NCBI GenBank assembly: GCA_018267195.1
Contig: JAFDYY010000009.1
Span: 1 to 64,000, forward strand
Origin: Bacteroidota bacterium
GTDB lineage: Bacteria; Bacteroidota; Bacteroidia; Cytophagales; Cyclobacteriaceae
DNA length: 64,000 nt
Direction: 5' to 3'
Under the pieces are notes generated by a model. The model did not search any database. It had not been told where the DNA came from and saw nothing but the letters and a program-made list of their open reading frames with translations. This document shows positions 24,941-33,420 of this stretch, one piece after another. The position numbers and the translations under genes are program-made. How positions within the stretch are numbered: position 1 is the stretch's first letter; each line of letters opens with the position of its first letter.

Positions 24941-26275
24941 TCAAATCAAATGGCGTGCTTTTAATTCTAAATATTTATTAATCGTATTCACCGAAAGTTT
25001 TTCGGGTGCCGTGAGAATATAATGAATGCCGTATTTAGCGAGTTCTTTCGTCATTCTTTTTTTATCGTATAGAAATTGTTCGGCTATCGCCTGATTATAA
25101 ATCTCTTTCAGCCCGTCTGTTTTTTTATCTGCTACCGTGCGTAGTTCATCATTATCAAAAAATATTACTACCAGCAGGTGCATCCGGTTTAAGGCAAGCA
25201 AATAAGGAAGCTGGCGATGCAGTCCCTGAATACTTTCAAAGTTGGTATAGAGCAACAACAAGCTCCGTTGCGAGATTGATTGACGCACCCGGGCATAGAG
25301 CGAAGAATAATCGGTTTCAAAAAAGGCTGTTTTCTGGTTGTACAAAACTTCTTGAATAATGGCCATTTGATGGTTTGTGCGGCCGGCCCGCAAAAAACTT
25401 CCGATCCGATCTTGAAACGTTAATAGCCCTGCTTTGTCTGATTTTTTGATGGCAATGTTTGAAACAACCAAACTGGCATTGATGGCGTAATCCAACAAAG
25501 ACATACCGTTAAACGGCATCTGCATAACGCGTCCCTTATCAATCAGTGAATACACTTGTTGCGATTTCTCGTCTTGATATTGGTTTACCATCAGCCTTGA
25601 CTTCCGTGCGGTGGCCTTCCAGTTTACTGTGCGGAAATCATCGCCTGTTACATATTCTTTTATCAATTCAAATTCCTGGTTATGGCCTATACGCCTGATT
25701 TTTTTTATACCCGATTCCGTCAGGTAATGATGAATGGCCAGCAATTCGTATTTGCGCATCTGGATATAGGACGGATACACCGGCACCATCTTATCCATCG
25801 AAAATTGAAATTTTCTGACCACTAATTTTAATGGAGAATGCACCAGTACGTTGATCGCTCCAAAAAAATATTCTCCACGTTTTACCGGTCGTAAAAAATA
25901 GCGAATGGATTTTTTTTCTCCGGCAGCCAGAAATAATACAAACTCTATATCCCTTCGCTGAAACTGGTGCGGAGCCTCATCAAAAACGCGCAGCTTGGTA
26001 TGAAACGGATAATAACTCTGCAGGTGTATCTGTATTTCATTCTCATCACCATTCGATAACCTTTCGGCTACCACGCGGTTTCCCGTTAGCCCTTTCTTTA
26101 CCCGGTACAGCAATACCATATCGGTTGCTACCATGACCAGCCCAACAAAAAATAAAATCTTGGGCACAAAATAAAATCCCTGAAAAATAAAAGTGAGAAC
26201 AAATATTAAAGCGATGCTTCCGAGCAGTAAAAACAAGCGGTTCGTTAAAAACAGGCTTCGAAAGAATTTTTTCAT
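24941..26275 (-). CDS. DUF58 domain protein (MoxR partner)
   Basis: Two N-terminal membrane helices (about 14-32 and 35-57) are followed by a cytoplasmic or periplasmic domain carrying the DUF58 signature EYVTGDDFRTVNWKATARK (about 208-226) and a von-Willebrand-like fold (YSLIDKGRVM, then a serine-rich turn). DUF58 proteins are regularly encoded next to MoxR ATPases and are thought to be their clients or adaptors. Here the MoxR gene lies 9 nt upstream. 444 aa, ATG start. The biochemical role is not established. Confidence 0.88.
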   Translation of the reverse strand: MKKFFRSLFLTNRLFLLLGSIALIFVLTFIFQGFYFVPKILFFVGLVMVATDMVLLYRVKKGLTGNRVVAERLSNGDENEIQIHLQSYYPFHTKLRVFDEAPHQFQRRDIEFVLFLAAGEKKSIRYFLRPVKRGEYFFGAINVLVHSPLKLVVRKFQFSMDKMVPVYPSYIQMRKYELLAIHHYLTESGIKKIRRIGHNQEFELIKEYVTGDDFRTVNWKATARKSRLMVNQYQDEKSQQVYSLIDKGRVMQMPFNGMSLLDYAINASLVVSNIAIKKSDKAGLLTFQDRIGSFLRAGRTNHQMAIIQEVLYNQKTAFFETDYSSLYARVRQSISQRSLLLLYTNFESIQGLHRQLPYLLALNRMHLLVVIFFDNDELRTVADKKTDGLKEIYNQAIAEQFLYDKKRMTKELAKYGIHYILTAPEKLSVNTINKYLELKARHLI

Positions 26276-26284
26276 CTACAAAAA

Positions 26285-27262
26285 TTACCGGGGTACTTCA
26301 ATTTTGTTGATGATCAGATGAATGGTGTCATCGGCCGAAACGCCCTCCATTTCTTTTTCGGGACTTAATACAACCCGGTGCCGCAATACCGGAAGTGAAA
26401 CGGTTTTTATATCGTCCGGGTTGACAAAATCGCGGCCTTGAATTAAGGCATAAGCCTTGGCACTTCTCAAAATTGCAAGGGAGGCGCGGGGCGATGCCCC
26501 TAAAAATAACATAGAATTGTTTCGTGTTTCATTTACCAATTGGGCTATGTAGCTCAATAAGTTTGGTTCAATGTGCACCTGCTGGGTAGCCTGCCGAAAA
26601 GAATCAATCTGCTCGGCCGATAGTACCGCGTTTACTTCGGTGAGCGGCAAGGCACCCTGGCGCAAATGGTGTTTGGCCAATATTTCTACTTCATTTTCCA
26701 ATGAAGGGTAATTCACTATTATTTTAAACAAAAAACGATCTAACTGAGCTTCCGGTAAGCGGTAAGTTCCTTCTTGCTCAATCGGGTTTTGGGTCGCCAC
26801 CACCAGATATGGGCTTTTCATTTTATGGGTGCGGCCATCTACCGTTACTTGTCTTTCTTCCATCACTTCAAACAAGGCTGCTTGAGTTTTGGCCGGAGCC
26901 CGGTTAATCTCATCTATCAAAATGAGATTGGAGAAAACCGGTCCTGGTTTAAATTCAAATTCTGAAGTTTTTAAATTATAAACCGATGTGCCTACCACAT
27001 CAGACGGCATGAGGTCGGGCGTAAATTGTAGACGCGAAAAATCAATCGAAATAATTTTCGACAAAAGTTTTGCTGTAAGTGTTTTGGCTACCCCGGGTAC
27101 CCCTTCGAGCAACACGTGCCCATCGGCCAGAATAGCCGTAATGAGCAACTCTACCATTTGCTCCTGTCCCACGATCCCTTTCCCTATTTCTTCTTTTATG
27201 GTTTTTATTTGTTCGGTTAGCCGGCTCAGGTCAACCCGCGATTGAAATGAATTGTCATTCAT
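26285..27262 (-). CDS. MoxR-family AAA+ ATPase
   Basis: Chaperone-like AAA+ ATPase of 325 aa. Walker A GVPGVAKT (54-61), Walker B LILIDEIN (113-120), sensor-1 Asn159 in ATQNP and the arginine in EAQLDRF (171-177) are all intact, so it should hydrolyse ATP. MoxR proteins act on partners with von-Willebrand-type domains encoded alongside; here these are the DUF58 gene downstream and DUF4350 and DUF4129 genes upstream (9 nt gaps or overlaps). It is the centre of the eight-gene unit 21251-32403. Confidence 0.93.
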   Translation of the reverse strand: MNDNSFQSRVDLSRLTEQIKTIKEEIGKGIVGQEQMVELLITAILADGHVLLEGVPGVAKTLTAKLLSKIISIDFSRLQFTPDLMPSDVVGTSVYNLKTSEFEFKPGPVFSNLILIDEINRAPAKTQAALFEVMEERQVTVDGRTHKMKSPYLVVATQNPIEQEGTYRLPEAQLDRFLFKIIVNYPSLENEVEILAKHHLRQGALPLTEVNAVLSAEQIDSFRQATQQVHIEPNLLSYIAQLVNETRNNSMLFLGASPRASLAILRSAKAYALIQGRDFVNPDDIKTVSLPVLRHRVVLSPEKEMEGVSADDTIHLIINKIEVPR

Positions 27263-27271
27263 AAGTAAAAT

Positions 27272-28468
27272 TTATTTATTCCAAAAATCATATATATGCT
27301 TTGTTAGTTGTGTTAGTTCTTCAGCCGAAATTTTTTCTTTAGATAAAATTAGCCGGATGCTATCGGCTACCCGCTGTACTGCTAACTCATCAACACCCGT
27401 TTTCAGCGAAAGAGATCGCACATAGTGGGGCGATTGGGCATGGATTGTAAAATGATACCGGTTTTGCACCGACTCGTTAAAAAATAAAATCTTCTTCAGC
27501 GCAATACTTTTATGATCTGCCTTTTCAAAATAGAGGCCGGCTATGGTGCTCACAAATTCAAGGGATGTATTAACTAATGGTTTTATAACCGGAATAATGC
27601 GTTGTTTTCGTTTAGCCTCGAACAGTATAAAAATAAGGATAGCCGCTACAGTTATATAGTAGGCCCAGCGCAGCGGCTCGGTAAGAAGAATAAACCGCAA
27701 AGGAGATCTCGCCTCCAGGCGTCCTGCCTGGTAATATTCCGTCCAGTAGATTTCGTGTGGCGGCAGGTACGAAAGCAAGGCAGATGCTAATTGGCTGCGG
27801 TCATTTTCTAATAGGTAGAGGTTGGTAAAAACCAGCGGGGTGCTGCTCAGTATAAAGAAGCCTTTTCCAAAATGTACTTTAAGCGCTACGGCTTTACTTT
27901 TTTCATTTGTTGCAACGATTGCCGTCTTTGTTTGTTCTGATTTTTTAATGGAGGTATCGGCCGGTGCCAAATAGCTGAAGGTGTTTTGTTTTTTAAAATA
28001 ATACATACGGGCCGTATCAAGCTGGGTATTGCTCAGACGAATGTACATGGAATCGCTGCTTTCGTAGTGGCCGGGGTTTTCAAAAAAAATATCTTTCGTC
28101 TGCACTCCGAGGGTGTCGGCCAATTTGCCCGACAGGTAATTAGCGGCTATGAAAATATGGCCTCCGGCCTGTACATATTTCAACATAGCCCGGGCATCTT
28201 CTTTATCGGGTAAAAAATGTTGAGCAAGAATCAGTACACTGGTTTGTTGGCCTATTGAATCTTTTAATTCATAAAATGTTTTGTAGCCATATTTTATTTT
28301 TTGGGTTGGCCGTAATAATTGATTAAGTACATACGTGCCATACGGGTTTTTGTCGTCATGTGCCAACGAAACATTCCAATCATATTTTTTTTCTTTGCTC
28401 AGCAACATGAATGCCAAGAGTGCAAAAAGACTGGTGAGGTACAAAAAATATTTCCAGTCTTTGGTCAT
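27272..28468 (-). CDS. DUF4350 domain membrane protein
   Basis: 398 aa with one membrane helix at about 8-23, an extracytoplasmic domain resembling DUF4350 at about 38-235 (an alpha/beta domain with SVLILAQHFLPD and GGHIFIAANYLSG), a second helix at about 262-282 (WAYYITVAAILIFILF) and a cytoplasmic tail of about 115 residues. This N-out/C-in arrangement with a large loop would place a sensing or binding domain in the periplasm. It overlaps the DUF4129 gene by 4 nt (ATGA). Function unknown. Confidence 0.8.
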   Translation of the reverse strand: MTKDWKYFLYLTSLFALLAFMLLSKEKKYDWNVSLAHDDKNPYGTYVLNQLLRPTQKIKYGYKTFYELKDSIGQQTSVLILAQHFLPDKEDARAMLKYVQAGGHIFIAANYLSGKLADTLGVQTKDIFFENPGHYESSDSMYIRLSNTQLDTARMYYFKKQNTFSYLAPADTSIKKSEQTKTAIVATNEKSKAVALKVHFGKGFFILSSTPLVFTNLYLLENDRSQLASALLSYLPPHEIYWTEYYQAGRLEARSPLRFILLTEPLRWAYYITVAAILIFILFEAKRKQRIIPVIKPLVNTSLEFVSTIAGLYFEKADHKSIALKKILFFNESVQNRYHFTIHAQSPHYVRSLSLKTGVDELAVQRVADSIRLILSKEKISAEELTQLTKHIYDFWNK

Positions 28469-29226
28469 TCTTTTGTTTTGGCTTTCCAGCTATTAAATAC
28501 CTGTAGCATTTCACTAAATGTTTCGGGGGTTACCCGGAAGTTTCCGTACCAGGCATAATCAAAATAGAAACTTAAATCTAAAAATCCGTTTCGCAATTCG
28601 GGGTGTTGCAATTCCCGTACATAATCATGATTTGTTTTCCCCGGCTCCCAATCTATCAAGTGCCGATCGGATAATATTTTAAGGGCATAAAGAAACACCA
28701 GCCGCGTGGCCAATCGGTACTCTTTTTTTTGTGTTGCCTCGGCAATCAGTTTTTCAAAATTCATTTCATGAATATTTTCGCTAAGCATCTGATGGGGAAT
28801 TGTACCATCTCCTCCTTTTACCAAAATGCGGAAGGCATTTACTTTCAGTATCATCGATACCACATAAACCAGTAATGCCGCTCCGGCCACGTACAATAAA
28901 ATTTTGCCAAGGTGGGTAGTCGTTACGTTACTAAAAAAATTTCTTACTAATTCTGCCAGCCAACTTTTAAATCTCTCCCAAAGGTTTTCGGCTACGGTAG
29001 GCGGTTGTTTGTATTTTAAATCCGGATCTGTTTTTAGTTTTTGAATCGCCTGCTCAGAAAATTTTCTTTGAGTAACAGGAGTTGTGTCTACTGCTTCATA
29101 ATGCTGTTCTTTTTTCAGGGTATCTACTGCGAATGTTGTTGAGTCGGTTTGGGCATGTGCCAACTCCAGGCAGACTACAAAAGCCGCTGAAAAAAATAAT
29201 TTCAAGAATTTAAAATGGCGGGGCAT
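28465..29226 (-). CDS. DUF4129 domain membrane protein
   Basis: 253 aa. Signal peptide at 1-25 (FLKLFFSAAFVVCLELAHAQ), a periplasmic segment, one membrane helix at about 106-125 (GKILLYVAGAALLVYVVSMI) and a C-terminal cytoplasmic DUF4129-like domain with ATRLVFLYALKILSDR and WYGNFRV. DUF4129 domains are often fused to transglutaminase-like proteins in MoxR clusters; here the domain stands alone. It ends with a 4-nt overlap onto the DUF4350 gene. Function unknown. Confidence 0.8.
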   Translation of the reverse strand: MPRHFKFLKLFFSAAFVVCLELAHAQTDSTTFAVDTLKKEQHYEAVDTTPVTQRKFSEQAIQKLKTDPDLKYKQPPTVAENLWERFKSWLAELVRNFFSNVTTTHLGKILLYVAGAALLVYVVSMILKVNAFRILVKGGDGTIPHQMLSENIHEMNFEKLIAEATQKKEYRLATRLVFLYALKILSDRHLIDWEPGKTNHDYVRELQHPELRNGFLDLSFYFDYAWYGNFRVTPETFSEMLQVFNSWKAKTKE

Positions 29227-29241
29227 TCTGAAAATGCGCTT

Positions 29242-30219
29242 CTAAAAAGTTTCGTTTCGGTTGTTATCGGGCAGCGGTTTGCCGAAGTTTTCGATGTCGC
29301 CCATCAGCCCGGTAGCTTCTTTCCGTTCTACCAAATTAAAATATTGAAACACCAGCCCTATCTGGGGTAAGGTTTGGAGCAGCATTTGGGCCAGATAGTA
29401 TAACGTAAAAAAAACATACGAAGCCATTTTCATGGTTTCCGACATTTCGAGTTTGCCTTCATTGGTTCCGTGCAAAGCGGAAATAATCATAAACACATAG
29501 TAAGGAAGGATAAATAGGTATGAAATCGTACCCCCAATAAGCGAAAGAGTGAAAGCAATACCAAAGGTGCTCCACCATTTACCTTTGATTAATTGAAGCG
29601 ACCGGCCGGCGGCACTGAAAAAGCCTTGCGGCTCGTGTGCCTGAATAAAAAAAACCAGCGAAATGCCCACGAAAAGATAGAGCATCCCGAGTATGGCAAC
29701 AATAATCCACAGCACCATCAGCGCTGTGGCGATCATTTTAAATACTACCGAAATCAGCACCAATGCCAGCCCCAGTACCATACTGCTAATAAAAATAAGC
29801 AACATCGAGCCGGCATATTTCCAGATTAAATTACGGGTGGCTTCCCATACTTCGCTTACTTGAATCTGGTTTGATTTTTTCTGGTAGTACGTTTCCATAT
29901 ACCCGTTAATGGTGGCCAGTGTAATGATGTAGCTCAATATTAAAAACACATACATTAAAGCCATCTGCATCCAAAATGAAAAAGAAGAGAAGTATTTAAT
30001 TGACTCTTGCGGGTCGGTGCGCGGCTGCATCAGCAGCGAAAAGAAATCAGAAAAAAAAGATCCGAGAAAAATGCTTCCAATGAGCACGGCCGGGCCGGCA
30101 ATGAGCAGAATACTTTTTGAAAGCGGTTTGAAATTTTGTTTAAGAAACTCAAACGTGGCATTTATTTTTTTACCAAAGTCGCGTGCCTGATGAAACTCGA
30201 TAGGTTTAAATTCTTCCAT
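29242..30219 (-). CDS. Multipass membrane protein of the MoxR module
   Basis: 325 aa with about six membrane helices. The N-terminus (EEFKPIEFHQARDFGKKINATFEFLKQNFK) is cytoplasmic and amphipathic. I do not recognise the family with confidence; the topology resembles the membrane domain of DUF975/GlpQ-membrane-type proteins. ATG 30219 is chosen over an in-frame TTG 30 nt upstream; it overlaps the end of the SpoIIM gene by 14 nt, indicating tight coupling. Its place between SpoIIM and DUF4129 suggests a part in the same membrane complex. Confidence 0.75.
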   Translation of the reverse strand: MEEFKPIEFHQARDFGKKINATFEFLKQNFKPLSKSILLIAGPAVLIGSIFLGSFFSDFFSLLMQPRTDPQESIKYFSSFSFWMQMALMYVFLILSYIITLATINGYMETYYQKKSNQIQVSEVWEATRNLIWKYAGSMLLIFISSMVLGLALVLISVVFKMIATALMVLWIIVAILGMLYLFVGISLVFFIQAHEPQGFFSAAGRSLQLIKGKWWSTFGIAFTLSLIGGTISYLFILPYYVFMIISALHGTNEGKLEMSETMKMASYVFFTLYYLAQMLLQTLPQIGLVFQYFNLVERKEATGLMGDIENFGKPLPDNNRNETF

Positions 30220-31162
30220 GGCGATTAAGTTGTAGGGGATAGATGACAAAATAGTAAAGGAGTAAAATGGCAGAAAGCCCGATGACGAGCGTCTTTAAAC
30301 TCCAGTGCATAAAAGCATAGCGGGTAATAAACGATTCGATAAAGCCGGCCAGCACAAAGAAAGGCACGAGCCCCATCACCATTTTCAATCCTCTTTTAGC
30401 CCCTGCTTTAAATGACTCCAGCCGGGTGTACGTACCCGGGAAAAGCAAACTGTTGCCCATGACGAATCCGGCTCCGGCCGCGATCACGATTGACGAAAGT
30501 TCGATGGTTCCATGCAGCATGATAACCGGAAATGCCTGTGCCAGTTGATGCTGTTGATAGAAGAACATTACAAATGTGCCTACCATCAGCCCGTTGTAAA
30601 ACAAATACAAGCCGGTGCCCAGCGAGGCAAACAATCCGAAAACAAAAATCTTAAATGAAACGGCAATGTTATTCAGCGTAATCATTATAAACATATTCAT
30701 TTCGCTGCCGGAAGAATAAACCTGTGTGGGGTTGCCGTGCGCAATATTTTCCTGTGTCATATTCACATAGCCATCGCCCAAAATGAGCCGCACAAAGGTA
30801 TTATCGTAAGCGGTTGAAACCGCCCCAATGGCATTGGCTGCCAAAAAGATAACCAATGCATACAGCAATTGTCTTCGTGCGTGATAAATGGCCTGAGGCA
30901 CTTCTATTTTCCAAAACAAAATAAATCGATTTTTCTCTTCTTTTTTATTTCGATAGATAGCCCGGTGTACTTTGCCTGCCAAGGCATTTAAATACTGAGC
31001 GGCACGGCTGTTGGGGTATTGTGTTTGAGCAAACGAAAGATCATCCGTAACCTGAATAAATAATTCGGCCAATCGATCGGGGTTTGCCGATTTGTCCGTG
31101 ATAGATGTTTCAAATTCTTCCCAACGAGGTTTGTTTCGTTTTACAAATGCCGGTTCCTGCAT
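30206..31162 (-). CDS. SpoIIM-family (stage II sporulation M-like) membrane protein
   Basis: 318 aa. A soluble N-terminal part of about 95 residues (AFVKRNKPRWEEFE) precedes five to six membrane helices with the family motif MLHGTIELSSIVIAAGAG (about 217-234). In Bacillus, SpoIIM works with SpoIID and SpoIIP in septal peptidoglycan removal during engulfment. This organism type does not sporulate, so the domain must serve another membrane task here. It is 8 nt downstream of the dipeptidase gene and overlaps the next membrane protein gene. Confidence 0.88.
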   Translation of the reverse strand: MQEPAFVKRNKPRWEEFETSITDKSANPDRLAELFIQVTDDLSFAQTQYPNSRAAQYLNALAGKVHRAIYRNKKEEKNRFILFWKIEVPQAIYHARRQLLYALVIFLAANAIGAVSTAYDNTFVRLILGDGYVNMTQENIAHGNPTQVYSSGSEMNMFIMITLNNIAVSFKIFVFGLFASLGTGLYLFYNGLMVGTFVMFFYQQHQLAQAFPVIMLHGTIELSSIVIAAGAGFVMGNSLLFPGTYTRLESFKAGAKRGLKMVMGLVPFFVLAGFIESFITRYAFMHWSLKTLVIGLSAILLLYYFVIYPLQLNRHGRI

Positions 31163-31170
31163 GGGTTGGT

Positions 31171-32403
31171 TTAATTGCTGGCTTGTGCCACTTTTTCTAC
31201 TTCACTCCAAACCCGGAAAAGATTTTTATAACAAATTTTTTCAATGTCGCTTTCCGTGTATCCACGCTTCAGCAAGTGGTAGATCAGGTTGGGGTATTGA
31301 GAAGGGTTTTCAAGGCCTTTGGGTAGCATGCCGTTTACTCCATCAAAATCAGAACCAAATGCTACATGATCTATGCCGGCCAACTGCACAATATGGTCGA
31401 TGTGGTTGGCAATCACTTCAATATCTACTCCTGGTGCCGGGTGCTCTTTTTCGTATTGAGTAAACATGGCCCACGCGGTCGGGTCATCGGGTTTTATATT
31501 TTTTTCGGTAAGTATTTTGGCTATTTCTTTCCGTGTGCGGGCTTGGTAGTTGGCCGTGGCCGAATCTACAAAGGCCGTATAAAAATTAACCGATATCACA
31601 CCGCCCTTTTCTCCTAATTTTTTTATCATGTCGTCTGTCATATCTCTGCGCACGGTGGGGGCAAAGTAGCGGCATGAGGAGTGCGAAGCGATGCACGGTG
31701 CTTTGCTCAATTTCATTACCTGGTAAAAGGTGCTGTCGTCCACGTGCGAAATATCCACCATAATCCCCACCCGGTTCATTTCTTTTACTACTTCTTTGCC
31801 AAATGGGCTCAGGCCGTTCCATTGGGCCGTATCGCCCGAGGAATCACAAATGTGGTTGTTTTTGCTATGGGTAAGTGTAATGTAGCGAACTCCCTTATCG
31901 TGAAAGTATTTTACATTCTTCAAATCATGGCCGATAGGGGCTCCGTTTTCCATGCCCATGGGCAACGAAATTTTTCCGGCTTTAAAATTGGCTTCTACTT
32001 CAGAGGGAGATTTTGCCAACGCAAATTTATCGGGAAGCAACCGTACAATATCATTTACATACCCCATCAGCGAATCGGCCAGCGCTTTTCCAAAGTCTTC
32101 TTTTTTTTGGTATTCGGAAGGAATATAAATGGACATAAACGGTGCGGTAAGCCCGCCTTTCATAGCACGTTCGTAATCAAACTCGCCCCGGTTGGTTTTA
32201 ACGATCAGGCCTATGCTATCGGTAGTAAACTTGATTCCCTTCAGCCGTTCGGGCAAATCTACGTGGCCATCGGTAATGATGAACTTGTGGGCCAATTCAT
32301 CCGCGTATTTTTGCAGCGCTTCATCACTCATCCGGTCAACCGGGCGTTTGCCGGCACAGCTGATGATGACTAAAAGAAGGGAAACAAAACTCAGAAATTT
32401 CAT
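31171..32403 (-). CDS. Membrane (renal-type) dipeptidase, M19, lipoprotein
   Basis: Zinc dipeptidase of the M19 family, 410 aa. The lipoprotein signal ends at Cys16 (LLVIISC). Metal-binding motifs are present: DGHVDLP (45-51), ISHVDDS, IASHSSCRYF and VAFGSDFDG. The core GMENGAPIGHDL and YITLTHSKNN are typical. It probably cleaves dipeptides, including those with D-residues, at the cell surface. It is the first gene of the minus-strand unit that continues with SpoIIM; the 68 nt upstream separate it from the divergent RDD gene. Confidence 0.92.
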   Translation of the reverse strand: MKFLSFVSLLLVIISCAGKRPVDRMSDEALQKYADELAHKFIITDGHVDLPERLKGIKFTTDSIGLIVKTNRGEFDYERAMKGGLTAPFMSIYIPSEYQKKEDFGKALADSLMGYVNDIVRLLPDKFALAKSPSEVEANFKAGKISLPMGMENGAPIGHDLKNVKYFHDKGVRYITLTHSKNNHICDSSGDTAQWNGLSPFGKEVVKEMNRVGIMVDISHVDDSTFYQVMKLSKAPCIASHSSCRYFAPTVRRDMTDDMIKKLGEKGGVISVNFYTAFVDSATANYQARTRKEIAKILTEKNIKPDDPTAWAMFTQYEKEHPAPGVDIEVIANHIDHIVQLAGIDHVAFGSDFDGVNGMLPKGLENPSQYPNLIYHLLKRGYTESDIEKICYKNLFRVWSEVEKVAQASN

Positions 32404-32453
32404 AGGATAAAATATTTTGTGAAAGGTAATAGTTAAACCTTATTCCTTAAACT

Positions 32454-32461
32454 TATTTTTG
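32454..32461 (+). promoter_or_regulatory. Candidate -7 element for the RDD gene
   Basis: TATTTTTG, an exact match to TAnnTTTG, 10 nt before the RDD start codon at 32472. Only TTA occurs at the -33 position (32433-32435). It would give an almost leaderless transcript, so either it is used that way or the match is fortuitous. Confidence 0.3.
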
Positions 32462-32471
32462 GCTCAATTTT

Positions 32472-33182
32472 ATGCATACCGTTTCGGTACGAACAACGCA
32501 AAATGTAATCATTCATTACCCGGTGGCTAGTGTGGGCGAGCGCATACTCGCTTATTTAATAGATCGGATTATACAATTGGTTTACATCCTCGCTACCGCC
32601 ACGTTGCTGGTTCGGTTAGGGATTCAGCAAATCTGGATTTGGGGTATTGTGCTCGCCCTACCGGTATTGTTGTTTAGCTTGTTGTTCGAAATCTTTATGG
32701 ATGGGCAAACTCCGGGCAAAAGGCTCGTTAAAATACAAGTAGTTCGTCTGGATGGCACGCGAGCTACTATTGGCGGCTACATTCTCCGATGGCTTTTTGC
32801 GCTGGTTGATTTCGGAGTGTTGGGTGGAGCCATTGCTGTAATGGTGGTGGCCGCAGGAGGAAAAGGACAACGGCTGGGAGATGTTGTGGCGGGAACAACG
32901 GTTATTAAGTTGGCTCATCCTCGCGAAGTTTCGGCCAATACCATTTTTGTTACTGCCAACGAAAATTATGTGCCTGTTTTTGCACAGGCCATACAGCTCC
33001 ATCCATCCGACATTGAGTTGATGCACCGGGCGCTGGAAGCAGACATCCGGCTTGGCAACTCCGAACCGCTGGAGCGATTAGTAGAAAAAATTAAAACGAA
33101 ACTCGGCATTCATTCCGACCTCAATGCCGCTACGCTTGTACAAACATTGATTAAAGACCACAGCCACCTCACGTCCGGGTAA
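32472..33182 (+). CDS. RDD family membrane protein
   Basis: 236 aa with an RDD domain at about 15-150: the arginine and aspartates fall in GERILAYLIDR and DGQTPGKRLVKI, separated by two membrane helices, with a third helix pair at about 95-125. The C-terminal 80 residues are soluble and helical (VFAQAIQLHPSDIELMHRALEADIRLG). RDD proteins are proposed transporters and are repeatedly found beside SpoIIM and MoxR/DUF58 genes, as here on the opposite strand across a dipeptidase gene. It is 4 nt upstream of a cytochrome-b5-like gene. Confidence 0.88.
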   Translation: MHTVSVRTTQNVIIHYPVASVGERILAYLIDRIIQLVYILATATLLVRLGIQQIWIWGIVLALPVLLFSLLFEIFMDGQTPGKRLVKIQVVRLDGTRATIGGYILRWLFALVDFGVLGGAIAVMVVAAGGKGQRLGDVVAGTTVIKLAHPREVSANTIFVTANENYVPVFAQAIQLHPSDIELMHRALEADIRLGNSEPLERLVEKIKTKLGIHSDLNAATLVQTLIKDHSHLTSG

Positions 33183-33186
33183 TATC

Positions 33187-33420
33187 ATGAAGGAAATTAC
33201 CAAAGCCCAATTATCGCTGCGCAACGGGCAGGATAAACCCGAAGTATGGATTGCCTACCACGGATGGGTGTATGATGCCTCTCCCTCCCGGTTATGGAAA
33301 AACGGAAAACATTACGAACATTGGGCCGGCCAGGATTTAACCGATGAACTAAAAGATGCGCCTCATACCGAGCGGGTATTCGAGCGATTGAAAATAATAG
33401 GAAAACTAGTTAACAATTAA
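33187..33420 (+). CDS. Cytochrome b5-like heme/steroid-binding protein
   Basis: A 77-aa single-domain protein with the b5-fold signature WIAYHGWVYDASPSRLW, then GKHYEHWAGQDLTDEL and DAPHTERV. The His residues of GKHYEHWAG and DAPH are candidate heme ligands. It has no signal peptide, so is likely cytosolic. It is co-transcribed with the RDD gene (4 nt gap), and its last 4 nt overlap the convergent aminotransferase gene. Heme versus other ligand is undecided. Confidence 0.85.
   Translation: MKEITKAQLSLRNGQDKPEVWIAYHGWVYDASPSRLWKNGKHYEHWAGQDLTDELKDAPHTERVFERLKIIGKLVNN

Noticed and set aside
31681..32373. A 230-codon open frame on the plus strand inside the dipeptidase gene
   Set aside because: It is antisense to a clear M19 enzyme, has no family features and its composition is that of a reverse-frame shadow.
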